Below are positions 43,872 through 55,769 of a stretch of DNA of 64,000 nt, one piece after another. The stretch's first letter is position 1, and the number at the start of each line of letters is the position of its first letter. Both the position numbers and the translations under genes were made by a program. This DNA is from Neoarius graeffei (Eukaryota; Chordata; Actinopteri; Siluriformes; Ariidae). The notes under the pieces are model-generated. The model saw nothing but the letters and a program-made list of their open reading frames with translations, was not told the DNA's origin and made no database searches. The stretch covers positions 2,842,501 to 2,906,500 of the forward strand of contig NC_083586.1 in the NCBI RefSeq assembly GCF_027579695.1. Direction: 5' to 3'.

Positions 43872-44118
43872 ACACATCACCAGGTCATTGCAGGGCTGAC
43901 ACAGAGACAAACAACCATTCACACTCTCAGGCAATTTAGAGCCACGAATTAATGTAACCTACATTTCTTTGGACTGTGGGGGAAACAAGAGCACCCTGAG
44001 AAAACCCACATAGACACTGGGAGAACATGCAAACTCCACACAGAAAGGTCCTCACCAGGCTTGAACCCAGGACCTTTTTGCTGTGAAGCAACAGGGCTAA
44101 CCACTCCACCACCATAGC
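43872..44118 (-). mobile_element. tRNA-derived SINE copy 1
   Basis: Minus strand: GGTGGTGGAGTGGTTAGCCC (A-box like) ... GGGTTCAAGCC (B-box) ... GGAGTTTGCATGTTCTCCC. It is the same family as 51418-51763 and heavily diverged. Confidence 0.8.
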
Positions 44119-44248
44119 AAATGCAATCATGACTAAATAAAAAATTCACTTTTCTCATGACACCAGGCCAAATGTGGTCCTGTTCGTCCCACGCCACATC
44201 TAGCAGCTGAGTTTCTGTCTGAGTGAGGGTGCACTCTGCCCGTGGAGT

Positions 44249-44320
44249 GTCGTGATAATTTAGTGGTTAGTATTCTGTATTGTGGTCACAACAGCCCCAG
44301 TTTGAATCTATATCACAGCA
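44249..44320 (+). pseudogene. tRNA-His(GTG) pseudogene
   Basis: Aligns along its full length with tRNA-His: D-arm TTAGTGGTTAGTATTC, anticodon loop TTGTGGT, T-arm CAGTTTGAATCT. The B-box (GTTTGAATCTA) and the stems carry several changes, so it is probably dead. Confidence 0.75.
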
Positions 44321-44368
44321 CTGCTTCTTCCATGTCACTCTTGCATAATGGATCAGTGGAAAATATGG

Positions 44369-44575
44369 GTGGAGAAAGAGTGTTCGCCCATCAAGTGGGC
44401 AGTCCTCACTCTCCCATACTACCTGCTCGGACACCTGTTCACCCTCTGTTCTGACCAGTGGGACCAACGTGTGGATCCCTCTGGGTATTGCCCTTCAGCA
44501 CTTTAAATTTGAGGTGGTCCACAGGCCAGAGGCTGCATATGGTGGTGGTGGATTACCTCTCCTGCCAGAAGGGGT
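44369..44575 (+). pseudogene. Ty3/Gypsy RNase H fragment
   Basis: The frame from 44369 reads VEKECSPIKWAVLTLPYYL, LGHLFTLCSD, then after a shift LQHFKFEVVHRPEAA. This is the RNase H region of fish Gypsy pol ('YLLG..FTL.SD', 'VHRPGA'). It is about 200 bp with no LTR beside it. Confidence 0.7.
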
Positions 44576-44589
44576 GAGTGAGAAGTTTT

Positions 44590-45315
44590 ATAGATAAAAT
44601 TGTGGCTGTTGAAGTTAACGCAATAGTGTGTTAATGCAAATTCCTTTTAACACCACAAATTTTTTCCACGTGATTAATGCATGCATGTTCTGTGCCCCTC
44701 CCTCATAGTTTAGGAAATCAGGAAGTGACATAGGGAGAGTGAGCAATGTAGTGAGTGGCTGGTCGGCATAAGTCATGATAAAGTGCACTTATGTACAGAA
44801 TCAACTTATATTGTTGCATTCTGACAGTTTACATAAAATGTGTGTATTTTTTTATATGCTTTTGATGGCCCAGAGGGGAGAAAATATGTATTAAGGCCCA
44901 GGTGTGTGTGTGTGTGTCTACAGTAAGTGTACATGCTACACACTGTAGTGAGAGAGTGTGTTTTATTCTGAGAAATTTGTGAGTTATGTAAAAGTGTTTA
45001 TAAATGCAGCTTTTGCTCATGAATATTCCGTATATTTACCAGTGAGTGACTGCATTTTGCTTGACACCATCTTTATGAGCTGTGTGGCTTAACTAATGTT
45101 ATGGATTTTGGATATGGATATGGGTTTTGTATTTTTATTTTCTTGATTTAAAGATTGCCAATACTTTTTTCCAGAGTCCATATCACATAGTTTGTTTAGT
45201 TTATTTTATTGCATATTTTGAGGCTGGAAGTTAAGGACAGAACTCGAGGAAAATATGAGATTGTTTTGTTCACAATGAATTGTGCTAAACTCTCAGAATT
45301 ATAAAGTTAACCCCA
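44590..45315. other. Interval with no recognised gene
   Basis: AT-rich with a short (GT)n run near 44905. TTAACGCAATAGTGTGTTAATGC near 44616 hints at a hAT-type end, but I cannot find a partner. Confidence 0.35.
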
Positions 45316-45324
45316 GTATCTGTG

Positions 45325-45402
45325 GGAGAGGTGGCTGAGAGGGTAAGGTGATGGATTGCTAATCAATCATGCTTTGTGTGTGTTTGAATCCCACCCTTGT
45401 TG
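45325..45402 (+). pseudogene. tRNA-Ser(GCT) pseudogene
   Basis: Type II tRNA pattern: GAGGTGGCTGAGAGGGTAAGG, anticodon arm TGGATTGCTAATCAATC (GCT), short variable arm, T-arm GTTTGAATCCCACCCTT. The acceptor stem is mismatched. Trailing non-tRNA sequence gives no clear terminator. Confidence 0.75.
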
Positions 45403-45489
45403 CAAGGTGAATCCTGAAGAGGCTGTGCATGGCTCCTCATATTTCAACAACACAATAGAACACTCAAGCAAATCTGTGTATTTAACAAT

Positions 45490-45600
45490 AGGAGCATTTA
45501 TTTGATTTTTTTTTTTAAATTTGAGTCCAGTACTTGAGTGCACTTGAATTTCATTGTATGTTTTCTGTACAATGACAATAAAGAATCTTATTTTGTATAC
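45490..45600 (+). mobile_element. Rex1-like LINE 3' tail
   Basis: CACTTGAATTTCATTGTATG followed by ACAATGACAATAAAG is the 3' end of Rex1/CR1-like fish LINEs. There is no coding part. Confidence 0.5.
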
Positions 45601-45609
45601 ACAGGATGT

Positions 45610-45965
45610 CAATCTTTCTCTTCTCCATCAAATCAGCCAGTTCTCTTCCAATACCAGTCATTGTGCCAACATTTCAATTTCCAATTCCACTCTCCTGCCT
45701 TTTCTATTCTCACATTTTTTCCAGATTTGCCTTCCACCTCTCTTTCTCCTCCTTTCCCCACCAGAAGCATCATTTCCACTGGTACCCTGCTGGGAAACAG
45801 TTTCAATGGCGGTCTTGTTAAACCAGGCCTCGACCGATCCAGGATGAAAGTCCTCGTCATCTTCCGCATAGTTGATTTGACATGAGTTTTATGCCAGATA
45901 TCCTTCCTGACACAACCCTCCTCATTTCTCTGGGCTTGGGACCAGCACCAAGAATACACTGGTTT
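45610..45965 (-). mobile_element. LINE fragment, RTE/Expander-like 3' region
   Basis: The minus strand contains TTGTGTCAGGAAGGATATCTGGCATAAAA, a sequence common at the 3' end of RTE-type fish LINEs. The coding region is not recognisable. Confidence 0.4.
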
Positions 45966-45999
45966 GTGCACCTCAGTGGCTGGATTGATTGCTGCTCAA

Positions 46000-46165
46000 G
46001 CATAAATTGAATTAAATGTCATTCTTTGATATTAATTTGAATTACTTTGAGAATAATGACAAAAATTTGAATTACTTCCTGATTCTACCACACTTGTTTT
46101 AATTACTTCCTGGTTATTTGACACTAATTTGAATTACTTTGTAATTCAGTGACTTGAATTCAAAT
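46000..46165. repeat. Degenerate satellite (TTTGAATTACTT unit), left block
   Basis: Irregular ~30-40 bp units share AATTTGAATTACTTCCTGATT. The same array continues at 47940-48210 on the far side of the LINE, so the LINE split it. Confidence 0.75.
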
Positions 46166-46166
46166 T

Positions 46167-47806
46167 ATGTTCTTCATGGATGACTTCAGAGCCTTCATGG
46201 ATGACATGACTATTACAACAAAGTCTGCTACTGAAGGAAGATGGATGCTGGAGGACATTAGCAGACTGATGACATGGTCGAAGATGAAGTTTAAACCATC
46301 CAAGTCTAGAAGCCTGGTTTTCAAGAAAGGCAAAGTTCAGGACAGCTTCAAATTCAGGATAGATGGTGAAGACATTCCAACAGTTTCTGAGAAGCCAGTC
46401 AAGAGCCTTGGCAAGTGGTTCAACAGCACACTGACAGACAAGGAGAGTATCTTTCAGATGAGACAACAAGCTGAAGAATGGATGTGCACTGTTGATAAGA
46501 GCAGTCTACCCAGGAAGTACAAGGCTTGGTGTTACCAGCACGGGGTGCTTCCAAGACTCCCCTGGCCATTACTGGTGTAGAACAGCTCCACATCTTCTGT
46601 AGAAACTATGGAGAGGATGATCAACAGATACATCAGACGATGGCTGGGACTTCCCAGAAGTTTTTCCAGCATTGGGCTTTACAGTACCAGTAGTAAGCTT
46701 CAATTACCACTATCATCACTTACAGAGGAATTCAAGGTGACCAAGGTACACCAGGTGATGATATTGAGGGAAAGCACAGATGAGAAAGTTAGGAAAGCAG
46801 GAATAGAGGTGCCCACCGGTCATAAGTGGCGAGCAGACCAAGATGTGAAGGATGCTGAAGAATGTCTCTGATATAGCAACATCATTGGTACAGTCAGGAC
46901 AGGACAGTTTGGGCTTGGATGTGTTACTAGGCCAAGCTGGAAGACAGCAACACCAACCCAGAGCAGAGAGATGGTCCAAAAAGAGGTTTGCCAAGTAGAA
47001 GAGGAGGCACGCCAGACAAGAGCAGTTGCAATGAAGAAACAGGGAGGTTGGTTATGTTGGAAGGTACACATAATCAGATGCTTTCATGGAGCATCCTTTG
47101 GCATATGGAAGACAGTTGTATAGCCTTCTTGTTGAGGTCCACTTATGACACACTTCCAACTCCAACTAACTTGAAGACATGGGGCCTGACAGATAACCCC
47201 ACCTGCAAGTTATGTGGTGAACCTGCGAGCCTGGAACATATCCTGTGCTCCTGCAACACAGCACTACTGAGTGAAATAGTCACAATCATTGATATAGCCA
47301 GAAGGAAGGTCCACCACAGAACCAAGGGGCCCACCTTAATTAAATTTATAAAAAAGGGGGCTAATCCAGTGACTAGTGCCACCAAAGGAACTGGGATCCT
47401 TCCAACAGCACAAGACTGGAAGTTAAAGGTGTCTCTGAAAGAACAACTGAAGTTTCCTTTAGACATTGCCACAACAAGGCTAAGATCAGATGCGCTGCTG
47501 TTTTCAAGGTCAACAAAGCAGCTTATGGTGCTTGAACTGACTGTACCATGGGAAGAAAGCATTGAAGAGGTGCACGAGAGGAAGTGGGGTAAATACCAGC
47601 CGCTACTAGAGGAGTGCCAGCAGAAAGGATGGAAGATGTGGAACCTGCCGGTAGAAGTAGGGTGCAGAGGATTTGTTGGTCAATCCTTGTGGAAAGCACT
47701 CAGCATCCTGGGCATCACAGGATCAACCCGCAGGAAAGCCATATCTGACATCAGTAGACAGACTGAGTCAGCATCTCACTGGTTGTGGGTTAAGAGAAAA
47801 CAGTGA
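46167..47806 (+). pseudogene. Restriction-endonuclease-type LINE, 5'-truncated ORF
   Basis: Begins at the RT catalytic box FMDD (RAFMDDMTITTKSATEGRW), then MKFKPSKSRSLVF and INRYIRRWLGLPRSFSSIGL. The zinc knuckle CKLCGEPASLEHILCSC is followed by a PD-(D/E)xK-type nuclease: LRSDALLF, LELTVPWEESIEE, KWGKYQPLLEECQQKGW, ending SHWLWVKRKQ. Stops at 46578 and 46869 and a frameshift near 47050 break it. This is the R2/NeSL-type layout (nuclease after RT); the clade is not fixed. Confidence 0.85.
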
Positions 47807-47939
47807 TGGGAGAGCTCACAGTTCCAAGTTGAGTAAACTAACTCAGTTGGTGCACCTCTGGAGGACGTAGTGGGTAGCGCCAAAACGTCTGATGAAGTAG
47901 ATACCCACCTGATGACGGAACTGACTGCAGTGCCTCACC

Positions 47940-48210
47940 ACTGTTTGGCTATTTTCTGATTATATACATTAATTTGAATTACTTTTTGTTCCTTTCAGAT
48001 TAATTTGAATTAATTGTGATCCTAAGATATTTATTTGAATTGCTTCCTGGGTTTCTAATATTTATTTGAATTCATGATTGCTGCTGTAACATCAACTTGA
48101 ATTAATAGTCATTTCATTATTTCAATTTGAATAATTTCCAGATTAATGACACTAATTTGAATCACTTCCTGATTCTGTCACATTCATTTGAATTCCTTCT
48201 TGGTCATTTG
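47940..48210. repeat. Degenerate satellite, right block
   Basis: At least eight diverged TTTGAATT-centred units, the continuation of 46000-46165. Confidence 0.75.
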
Positions 48211-48261
48211 ACACAGATTTCAGTGACAGGACTTAAACAGAAAACTCTATGGTTCAAACAT

Positions 48262-48315
48262 TCCGAATCTAGGGCATTATTCAAGAAGCCCACTGAAATG
48301 GGCTTCTTGAATAAT
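48262..48315. repeat. Hairpin at the 5' junction of L2 copy 2
   Basis: GGGCATTATTCAAGAAGCCCA is followed after a short loop by its complement, ending exactly where L2 sequence begins. Confidence 0.9.
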
Positions 48316-50809
48316 GCCTGATCTAATACTAACATTCTGGTTAAATGTAGAAAATATAGTCAAACTTCCACAGTCTGAAGTTATCTCAGATCATTATCTC
48401 ATCTCATTCAAACTATGTCTGAGTAATAATATATGCACCTCACCATGCCACTGTATTAAACGTACATTCACTTCAACTACTGCACAGAGCTTTATCAATG
48501 ATCTCCCAGAGTTATCAACTTTGATTGGGTCACTGTCAGCCCCTGCAGAACTTGATCAGGCAACTGAATGCTTAGAGTCAACATTCTGCCATACCTTAGA
48601 TAATGTAGCTCCTCTTAAAAGGAAAATGGTCAGAGACAAAAAATTAGCACCTGGTATAATCATGACACTCGCACATTAAAACAAACCACTCGAAAATTGG
48701 AACGTAAATGGCATCAAATAAAATTGGTAGTGTTCAAATTAGCGTGGAAGGAGAGCTTCCTGAAGTATAGAAAAGCTCTTAGTGCTGCGAGATCAACATA
48801 TCTCTCCTCCCTAATAGAAGATAACAAAAATAATCCTAGATTCCTATTTAATACTGTAGCAAAATTAACCAGGAATAAGTCCACTATAGACGCATGCACA
48901 CCTGTATTATGTAGTAGCAACGATTTCATGAATTTCTTTAATGACAAAATTGAGAATATCCGACAAAAAAATTCAAACTACTAATTTAAGATCAGACAGT
49001 GTAGGTGACCCTGTAGTTAACAATATAACTGTATCAGATCATCAATTAGAATGTTTTACTCCCCTAAAAGAAACTGAATTACTTTCATTAATCTCAGCAT
49101 CAAAAACCTCAACTTGCATACTAGATCCCTTACCTACACGTCTATTCAAACGGACAATACCTGAAGTAATTGACCCGCTTCTAAAAATAATAAATTCTTC
49201 TCTTACAATTGGCTATGTACCCAAATCCTTTAAACTAGCAGTTATCAAACCCCTGATTAAAAAACTTGACCTTGATCCCTGTCAGCTGTCCAATTATAGG
49301 CCAATATCAAACCTCCCCTTTATCTCCAAGATCCTTGAAAAAGCTGTGGCACAGCAGTTATGCTCATATTTACAAAGGAATGACATCCATGAAATGTATC
49401 AGTCAGGATTTAGACCTCATCATAGCACAGAGACAGCTTTGGTTAAAGTAGTAAACGACCTACTGTTGGCGTCTGATCAGGGCTGTGTCTCGCTGCTTGT
49501 ATTGCTTGACCTTAGTGCAGCATTTGATACCATTGATCATTCCATTCTTCTGGATAGACTAGAAAATGTTGTGGGAGTTAGAGGAACGGCCCTCTCCTGG
49601 CTCAGCTCTTATTTAACTGATTGCTATCAGTACGTTGATATAAATGGTGATATTTCTAGACATACTGAGGTAAAGTTTGGTGTTCCACAAGGTCCTGTCT
49701 TGGGTCCACCGCTTTTTTCTTTATATATGTTACCTCTGGGTGATATTATTCGTAAACATTGTATTAGTTTCCACTGTTATGCTGATGACACACAGTTGTA
49801 TGTTTCTGCAAAACCTGATGAGAGACACCAGCTTAATAGAATTGAGGAATGTGTAAAGGACATTAGACACTGGATGCTTATTAATTTCCTTCTGCTTAAC
49901 TCTGACAAGACAGTAGTACTTGTATTAGGACCACATGCAGCTAGAAGTAAGTTTTCTGATTCCACAGTAACTCTGGATGGCCTTTCTGTTTCTTCATGTG
50001 CAGCAGTAAAAGACCTCAGAGTGATTATTGGCCCCAGTCTTTCATTCGAAACTCACATTGATAACATTACCCAGATAGCTTTCTTTCATCTCAGAAATAC
50101 TGCTAAGATAAGAAATTTAATGTTACTACACGACGCAGAAAAATTAGTTCATGCTTTTCTTACCTCCAGGTTGGATTATTGTAATGCCTTACTGTCTGGA
50201 TGTTCCAATAAGTGCATAAACAAGCTCCAGTTAGTTCAAAATACAGCAGCAAGAGTCCTTACTAGAACTAGAAAATATGACCACATCACCCCTGTCTTAT
50301 CCACACTGCATTGGCTCCCAATCAAATTTCGTATTGATTATAAAGTACTACTATCAGGGCTTTGAACTGGTTCAAGGAACGAAAACGAAAACCGGGAACT
50401 TTTTCTATTTCACATGGAACAGAAACGAAACCAGAAACTTTATTATTTTTTATGTTCCGGAACAGAAACGCTTATTAAAAATAATGGTAACCGGTTAATA
50501 TCGGTTTTTATTTCATTCCTCAAAGTTTCCATAGCCTACAAGTAAAAAAGCCATTCTTCTCCTGCGCAAGTTTCTATGACCCGCTGGGGTTCACTTCCTG
50601 TGTGACGTTCGCTGACTGAATGGAGAGAGCGGGAAGGTGGACTACTATCACTTCTCCATTACTGAGTGTCTGAGCAAAGAAGAGCCTGAACGATGCAACC
50701 TCCCTATTGGCTGTTTGTAAAAATGTATCAGTTGTTGCCCTTCCCACGGGAATCATCGCGAGCTCGAGAGACGAGACCTGACGAGTTAGTTTGTTGGTAG
50801 CAGAACAAA

Positions 50810-50908
50810 ATGTCTGGACACAAATCGGGTTTTCAGAAAAGGAAAGAAAATAAACGGAGGGTTGAAAATACAAAAAAGGAGGCAGAAAATGCAAAACGAG
50901 TTTTAAGG
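50810..50908 (+). CDS. First coding exon of a hAT transposase
   Basis: Starts MSGHKSGFQKRKENKRRVEN and ends at donor TTTTAAG|GTAGGA. The Lys/Arg-rich start resembles the N-terminus of fish TTF/ZMYM-type hAT proteins. No downstream exon is left. Confidence 0.5.
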
Positions 50909-51417
50909 TAGGACAAATGGTTACTTTTTAAGGCAGCCCGCCGTGGCTGCAGGCTTCCAGTTGTGTCATTGAATGGTTACTTTTCTGAGGCAGCCCGCTG
51001 TGGCTGCCTGCAGGCTTATTTATTATAGCCCATTTAGTTAAAATAGTTGATATAAAATGTTTATAGTTATGTGATGGTTGTCCTGATTTAGACTGGTGTT
51101 TTGTTTTTTTTTTGGGGGGGGGGGTTTGCGCGATGTTGCACCCGGGTCCAGATTAGGGCAGAACCAGCCCTGGCTACATTTCAGGTGTAGTTTGTTTTAT
51201 GCATGTATGTACTTGCATAGATGTGTACTTGGTCTTCCAATATGGTGCCTAACAAAATCTCGCGGCGCGGTGACGTCATGTGGTAGCCCTCTATAGGGCC
51301 TGACTAGCCTTTGGTAACACACTAAACGAATTATCTTTCATTTTTGGCACTTTTTCTGTTTGTGTAGATGGGAAGACATACTGAGAATCCAAATCGCCAA
51401 CATTTGAAATAATAATT

Positions 51418-51763
51418 CTCATCTCATCTCATTATCTCTAGCCGCTTTATCCTTCTACAGGGTCGCAGGCAAGCTGGAGCCTATCCCAGCTGACTACGGG
51501 CGAAAGGCGGGGTACACCCTGGACAAGTCGCCAGGTCATCACAGGGCTGACACATAGACACAGACAACCATTCACACTCACACCTACGCTCAATTTAGAG
51601 TCACCAGTTAACCTAACCTGCATGTCTTTGGACTGTGGGGGAAACGGACACGGGGAGAACATGCAAACTCCACACAGAAAGGCCCTTGCCGACCCCGGGG
51701 CTCGAACCCAGGACCTTCTTGCTGTGAGGCGACAGCACTAACCACTACACCACCGTGCCGCCC
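51418..51763 (-). mobile_element. tRNA-derived SINE copy 2, 13-bp TSD
   Basis: Flanked by TGAAATAATAATT (51405-51417, 51764-51776). Minus strand: GGGCGGCACGGTGGTGTAGTGGTTAG, then GGGTTCGAGCCCC (B-box), and a CTCATCTCATCTC tail complement on the plus-strand left. It sits inside the hAT element, so the order is L2, then hAT, then SINE. Confidence 0.9.
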
Positions 51764-53212
51764 TGAAATAATAATTGTTTTGAATTATTTCTTGTCTTAT
51801 TTAATGAAGGTTGTAATAGAATTAGCCTACATTTGGCTTAAGCTGGATGAGACAGAGACATACCGGTAACTTTATAGTCATTTGTTAAACCGCTGACAGG
51901 GAACGTAATTAACCGTTCCGGGAACAAAATTTTTTTGTTCTAACCGGTTCGGGAACGTCTATTTAATGGTGGAACCCAAAACCGGAAACGTTAAAATTCC
52001 GTTTCTGTTCGGAACGAACCAATAGGAAAAAAATTCTGGTTCAAAGCCCTGACTACTATTAACCTTTAAAGCACTGAATGGTCTCACACCAAAATAGCTG
52101 AGTGAACTTCTGCTCTTCTATGACCTGCCACGCCTACTTAGATCAAAAGGTGCAGGCTATCTGCTGGTACCTCGTATAATGAAGCCTACATCAGGGGGCA
52201 GAGCCTTTTCTTACAAGGCCCCACAGTTATGGAACAGCCTTCCAAGTAGTGTTTGGGAATCAGACACAGTCTCAGCGTTTAAGTCTCGGCTGAAAACATA
52301 TCTGTTTAGTCAAGCCTTTTGTTAATGGTGTTTTTGAGGTAAAGGTGTAGATCTGGAGGGTCCTCAGACATAGAGTGTTTTGGTAAACTGGGATGTATGG
52401 ATGCTGTCAGTCCCCACTCGCTTGCTCGCTCGAGTTTGTTGATGGTGTAGTGGCTGGCTGCTTTATGTCCCGGGGCTCCCTCATGCCTGTGTTACCTTCT
52501 GGCTCTCCCCTTTTACTTGTGCTATCAAAGTTAGTTGCCAGAGTCCCTGCTTGTACTCAGTGCAATATGCATACTGTTCCTACTTATTCAGGTGACATTG
52601 GGCATGCCTAACAACCTGTGTTTTCTCTCCCTCTCTCTCCCCCCAAATCTGTCCCTCTGAGTTACATGTTAGTCCTAGGATCGAGATGCTGACCTCTTCT
52701 GCTCCTCGGACCTGCTTGATCCATCCTGGTGCTCTGTGTCTGGTTGGAGTCTCATTGCATCGCTCCTGTGGAGGATGGCCCCCTGTGGACAGTTGAAAGT
52801 CACACCTGGAGGACGCTCTGGACTCTTACAGTCATGCTTTTATGGCTGAGGACTACAGTTGACTTGCTAACTTTAGGACTGCAGTTGTCATGAACAGTTT
52901 TGCACTCAAGTTTCTGTCAATGAAGAGTTTATAAAATCAACGAAACTGACTTCATGTTAAAACTGTTAATGTTATAGTCATGCTGTCTGTTGTTGCCCAA
53001 ATGAGGATAGGTTCCCTTTTGAGTCTGGTTCCTCTTGAGGTTTCTTCCTCATGTCGTCTGAGGGAGTTTTTCCTTGCCACCATCGCCACAGGCTTGCTCA
53101 TTGGGGATAGATTAGGAATAAAATTAGCTCATGTTTTAAGTCATTCAAATTCTGTAAAGCTACTGTGCGACAATGTTTATTGTTAAAAGTGCTATACAAA
53201 TAAACTTGACTT

Positions 53213-53765
53213 GACTTGAAACCTGTGTTCTGAAAGCATCTCAAGCAGTATGCTGAAGCATTTTTTTTTTCAGCCAGAGCAATGGGCAAATTTTGGAAAC
53301 ATATTACATTATGTTATGAGTGATAATTTGGTGAAAGTGTTGTTAGTAGAGCAATCTTATCTTTCAGCATGAGCTTGAAAAAATGGATGCTCATCGTAGA
53401 GATTGGAGTCCAGCTGAAAGTTTCTGCATAAAACTGTGCAAAAAGCCCAGCAGCCTGTTATCTGACTATGACATAATTTAAACACTCATTGTTGATCTGG
53501 TGTCAGACACACTACCATCGCACCATGAGGTCTGAAGGGAGAGGGTCCATACCATGTTATCATGGCACAGAGTTGGCATCGCTCTGAAATCTGAACTCAA
53601 GTTTTTACAAGGATGAGCACTAGCTCAATACAAAACCACAATCTGGCTGGATACCCCTTCCCAAGGTATTAAGGGACATTTTCAGGAGCATATGACAGTT
53701 TTCACCTCAGTGTGTGAGTGTAAAGTGTAGAATGAAATCATGAAATATTTTGCCATGATTGCATT
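53213..53765. other. tRNA-Trp-like debris region
   Basis: The minus strand at 53485-53533 reads GACCTCATGGTGCGATGGTAG and CTGACACCAGATCA, the 5' two-thirds of a tRNA-Trp with CCA anticodon; the T-arm is missing. The flanking segment (53370-53470) is a diverged inverted relative of 59840-59960. Confidence 0.55.
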
Positions 53766-55470
53766 TTCTCTGCTCATAACAAGACCTGCTACACCGGTCA
53801 CTTTTTTAACCTGAGCCTCAGTCTGGAGAAAGTTCCACTTCTGTGGAAAACATCATGTGTGGTTCCAGTTCCCAAGACTGCGCATCCCAGGGAGCTCAAC
53901 CACTTTCGGCCAGTAGCTTTAACGTCTCACCTAATGAAGATCATGGAGAGGATTGTTCTCTCCCACCTCCGACACCTGGTGAACAGCGAGATGGACCCCC
54001 TGCAGTTTGCATATCAACTGGGGATTGGTGTGGATGACGCTGTCATTTACCTGCTACACCGGTCACTTTTGCACCTGGAGGGCACTGGGAGCACTGTGAG
54101 AATCATGTTCTTTGACTTCTCCAGTGCTTTCAACACAATCCAGCCATCACTGCTTAGGGGGAAGCTGGAGGGAGCTGGTGTCGACTGCCACCTGGCTGCA
54201 TGGATCATCGACTACCTCATTAACAGACCGCATATGTGAGGCTCCGCGACTGTGTGTCTGATGTGGTAGTCTGCAGCACAGGGGCTCCACAGGGTACAGT
54301 GCTCTCTCCTTTCCTCTTTACACTTTACACATCTGACTTCAGCTACAACACGGACAGCTGCCACCTCCAGAAGTTCTCAGATGATACAGCCATCGTTGGA
54401 CATGTGTCAGAGGGGGACTATCTGGAGTACAGAGAGGTCATCACCAGCTTTGTCACCTGGTGCGAATTGAACCACCAGCGCATCAACGCCAGCAAGACAA
54501 AGGAGGTGGTGATCGATTTCAGGACGGTTCCTCAAATTGCACCAGTGGACATCCAGGGTTTGGACATTGAGATCGTGGAGGAGTACAAATACCTGGGTGT
54601 TCACCTCAAAAACAAACTGGACTGGACTAACAACACAGATGTCCTGTACAAGAAGGGCCAAAGTCGTCTCCACCTCTTGAGAAGACTGAGGTCTTTTGGT
54701 GTGTGCAGGACACTGCTTAGGACTTTTTATGACTCTGTGGTAGCATCAGCGATTTTCTATGCTGTGGTCTGCTGGGGCTGTGGGAGTTCAGAGAGGGACA
54801 GGAAGAAACTTAATAAACTGGTCAGAAGGGCTGGCTCAGTCTTGGACTGTCCTCTGGGCTCCATTGAGGTGGTGGGTGAGAGGAGGATGTTAGCCAAGCT
54901 GACCTCTATCATGGATAACCCCTCTCACCCCCTACATGAGGCTGTGGGGGCTTTAAGCAGCTCTTTTAGTAGTAGACTGCTACACCCACGGTGTAAGAAG
55001 GAGAGGTACCGCAGGTCATTCATACCTACTGCTGTCAGACTGTATAACACCCACAACTTTTAACGTAGCACCAATAACCTGTTTGTCATTTAATTTGCAC
55101 TACTTCACCACTACTACCTCTGCCATCTCTCATCAATGCAATTATTATGTGCAATAATATAGGCCCTAAACTATTTTTATGCATATATATATATATTATT
55201 TATGTATATACGTGTGTATATACCATATACAGAGTCTACATGTAATGTGCAACTTTTCCGAGCCTCTCAATAAGGCAATTTTTCTATACTTTTTCATGGT
55301 AGATAATGCAAATAGCCCTCTGTATTTAATCCTTCATTTGTCAAATTTTTATTTCAGTTTTATTTGTTATCTGTTTGACATTTTCTTGCTACTGTAACAC
55401 GTGAATTTCCCCGATGTGGGATGAATAAAGTGAATCTAATCTAATCTAATCTAATCTAATCTAATCTAAG
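53766..55470 (+). mobile_element. Rex1-like LINE, 5'-truncated, (TCTAA)n tail
   Basis: Starts inside the RT domain and ends GATGAATAAAGTGAATC followed by about six TCTAA units. The RT frame is nearly intact. Confidence 0.8.
53770..55063 (+). pseudogene. Rex1-like reverse transcriptase, one frameshift
   Basis: The frame gives KTAHPRELNHFRPVALTSHL, MDPLQFAYQLGIGVDDAVIY, IMFFDFSSAFNTIQPSLL; one base lost at CCGCATATG (about 54230) shifts it to VRLRDCVSDVVVCSTGAPQG, CHLQKFSDDTAIVG (the FSDD form of the catalytic box), YLGVHLKNKLDW and a C-terminus ending at 55063. The clade is inferred from family resemblance. Confidence 0.85.
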
Positions 55471-55765
55471 ACAGTTTGTAATTATTAAATCCAAATTTGC
55501 ACCTAAATTCTTTCAAGATCTTGGAACCTGATTTGATTTTGATGGGAAAGATCACCAATATAATATTAAATATTAATGTTATCTATAAAGATGACCTCAT
55601 ACATATCTATACTATACTTCCTTTTGAATTCAGAAAAGTACACCACAACCCATATACACTGCATATTTGGTTCAATTCCACTTTAGTAATTGCACTCACA
55701 AACACAGACAGAAATAAAAGGTAGGGAGACTACTTCTCAGTTCGCAGTCAACAAGCTTCAATGCA
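55471..55765. other. AT-rich interval
   Basis: No coding or RNA feature that I can support. Confidence 0.35.
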
Positions 55766-55769
55766 ACTT

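Larger units (their letters stand above)
50355..52051 (+). mobile_element. hAT transposon remnant, 8-bp TSD ACTACTAT
   Basis: Ends CAGGGCTTTGAACTGGTTC / CTGGTTCAAAGCCCTG, flanked by ACTACTAT (50347-50354, 52052-52059). Subterminal GGAACG/CGTTCC motifs recur. It holds one exon at 50810-50908 and a SINE. The transposase core is absent. Confidence 0.85.
48314..52325 (+). pseudogene. L2 copy 2 ORF2 (endonuclease end and reverse transcriptase)
   Basis: Endonuclease end VISDHYLISFKL; linker; one extra A in a run at about 48962 shifts the frame. From 48941 a 474-codon frame holds [55 protein letters not shown] and [11 protein letters not shown]. It is cut at 50354 by the hAT insertion and resumes at 52060, ending LKTYLFSQAFC at about 52325. 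Normal L2 has GSVLGPLLF; here Ser-to-Pro and Leu-to-Pro changes suggest the polymerase is inactive. Confidence 0.85.
48255..53212 (+). mobile_element. L2-type LINE copy 2, 5'-truncated
   Basis: Begins within the endonuclease domain just after a hairpin (48262-48315) and ends ATACAAATAAACTTGACTTG. It is interrupted by a hAT element (50355-52051). Otherwise it closely matches copy 1 and gives the unbroken reference for copy 1's insertions. Confidence 0.85.
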
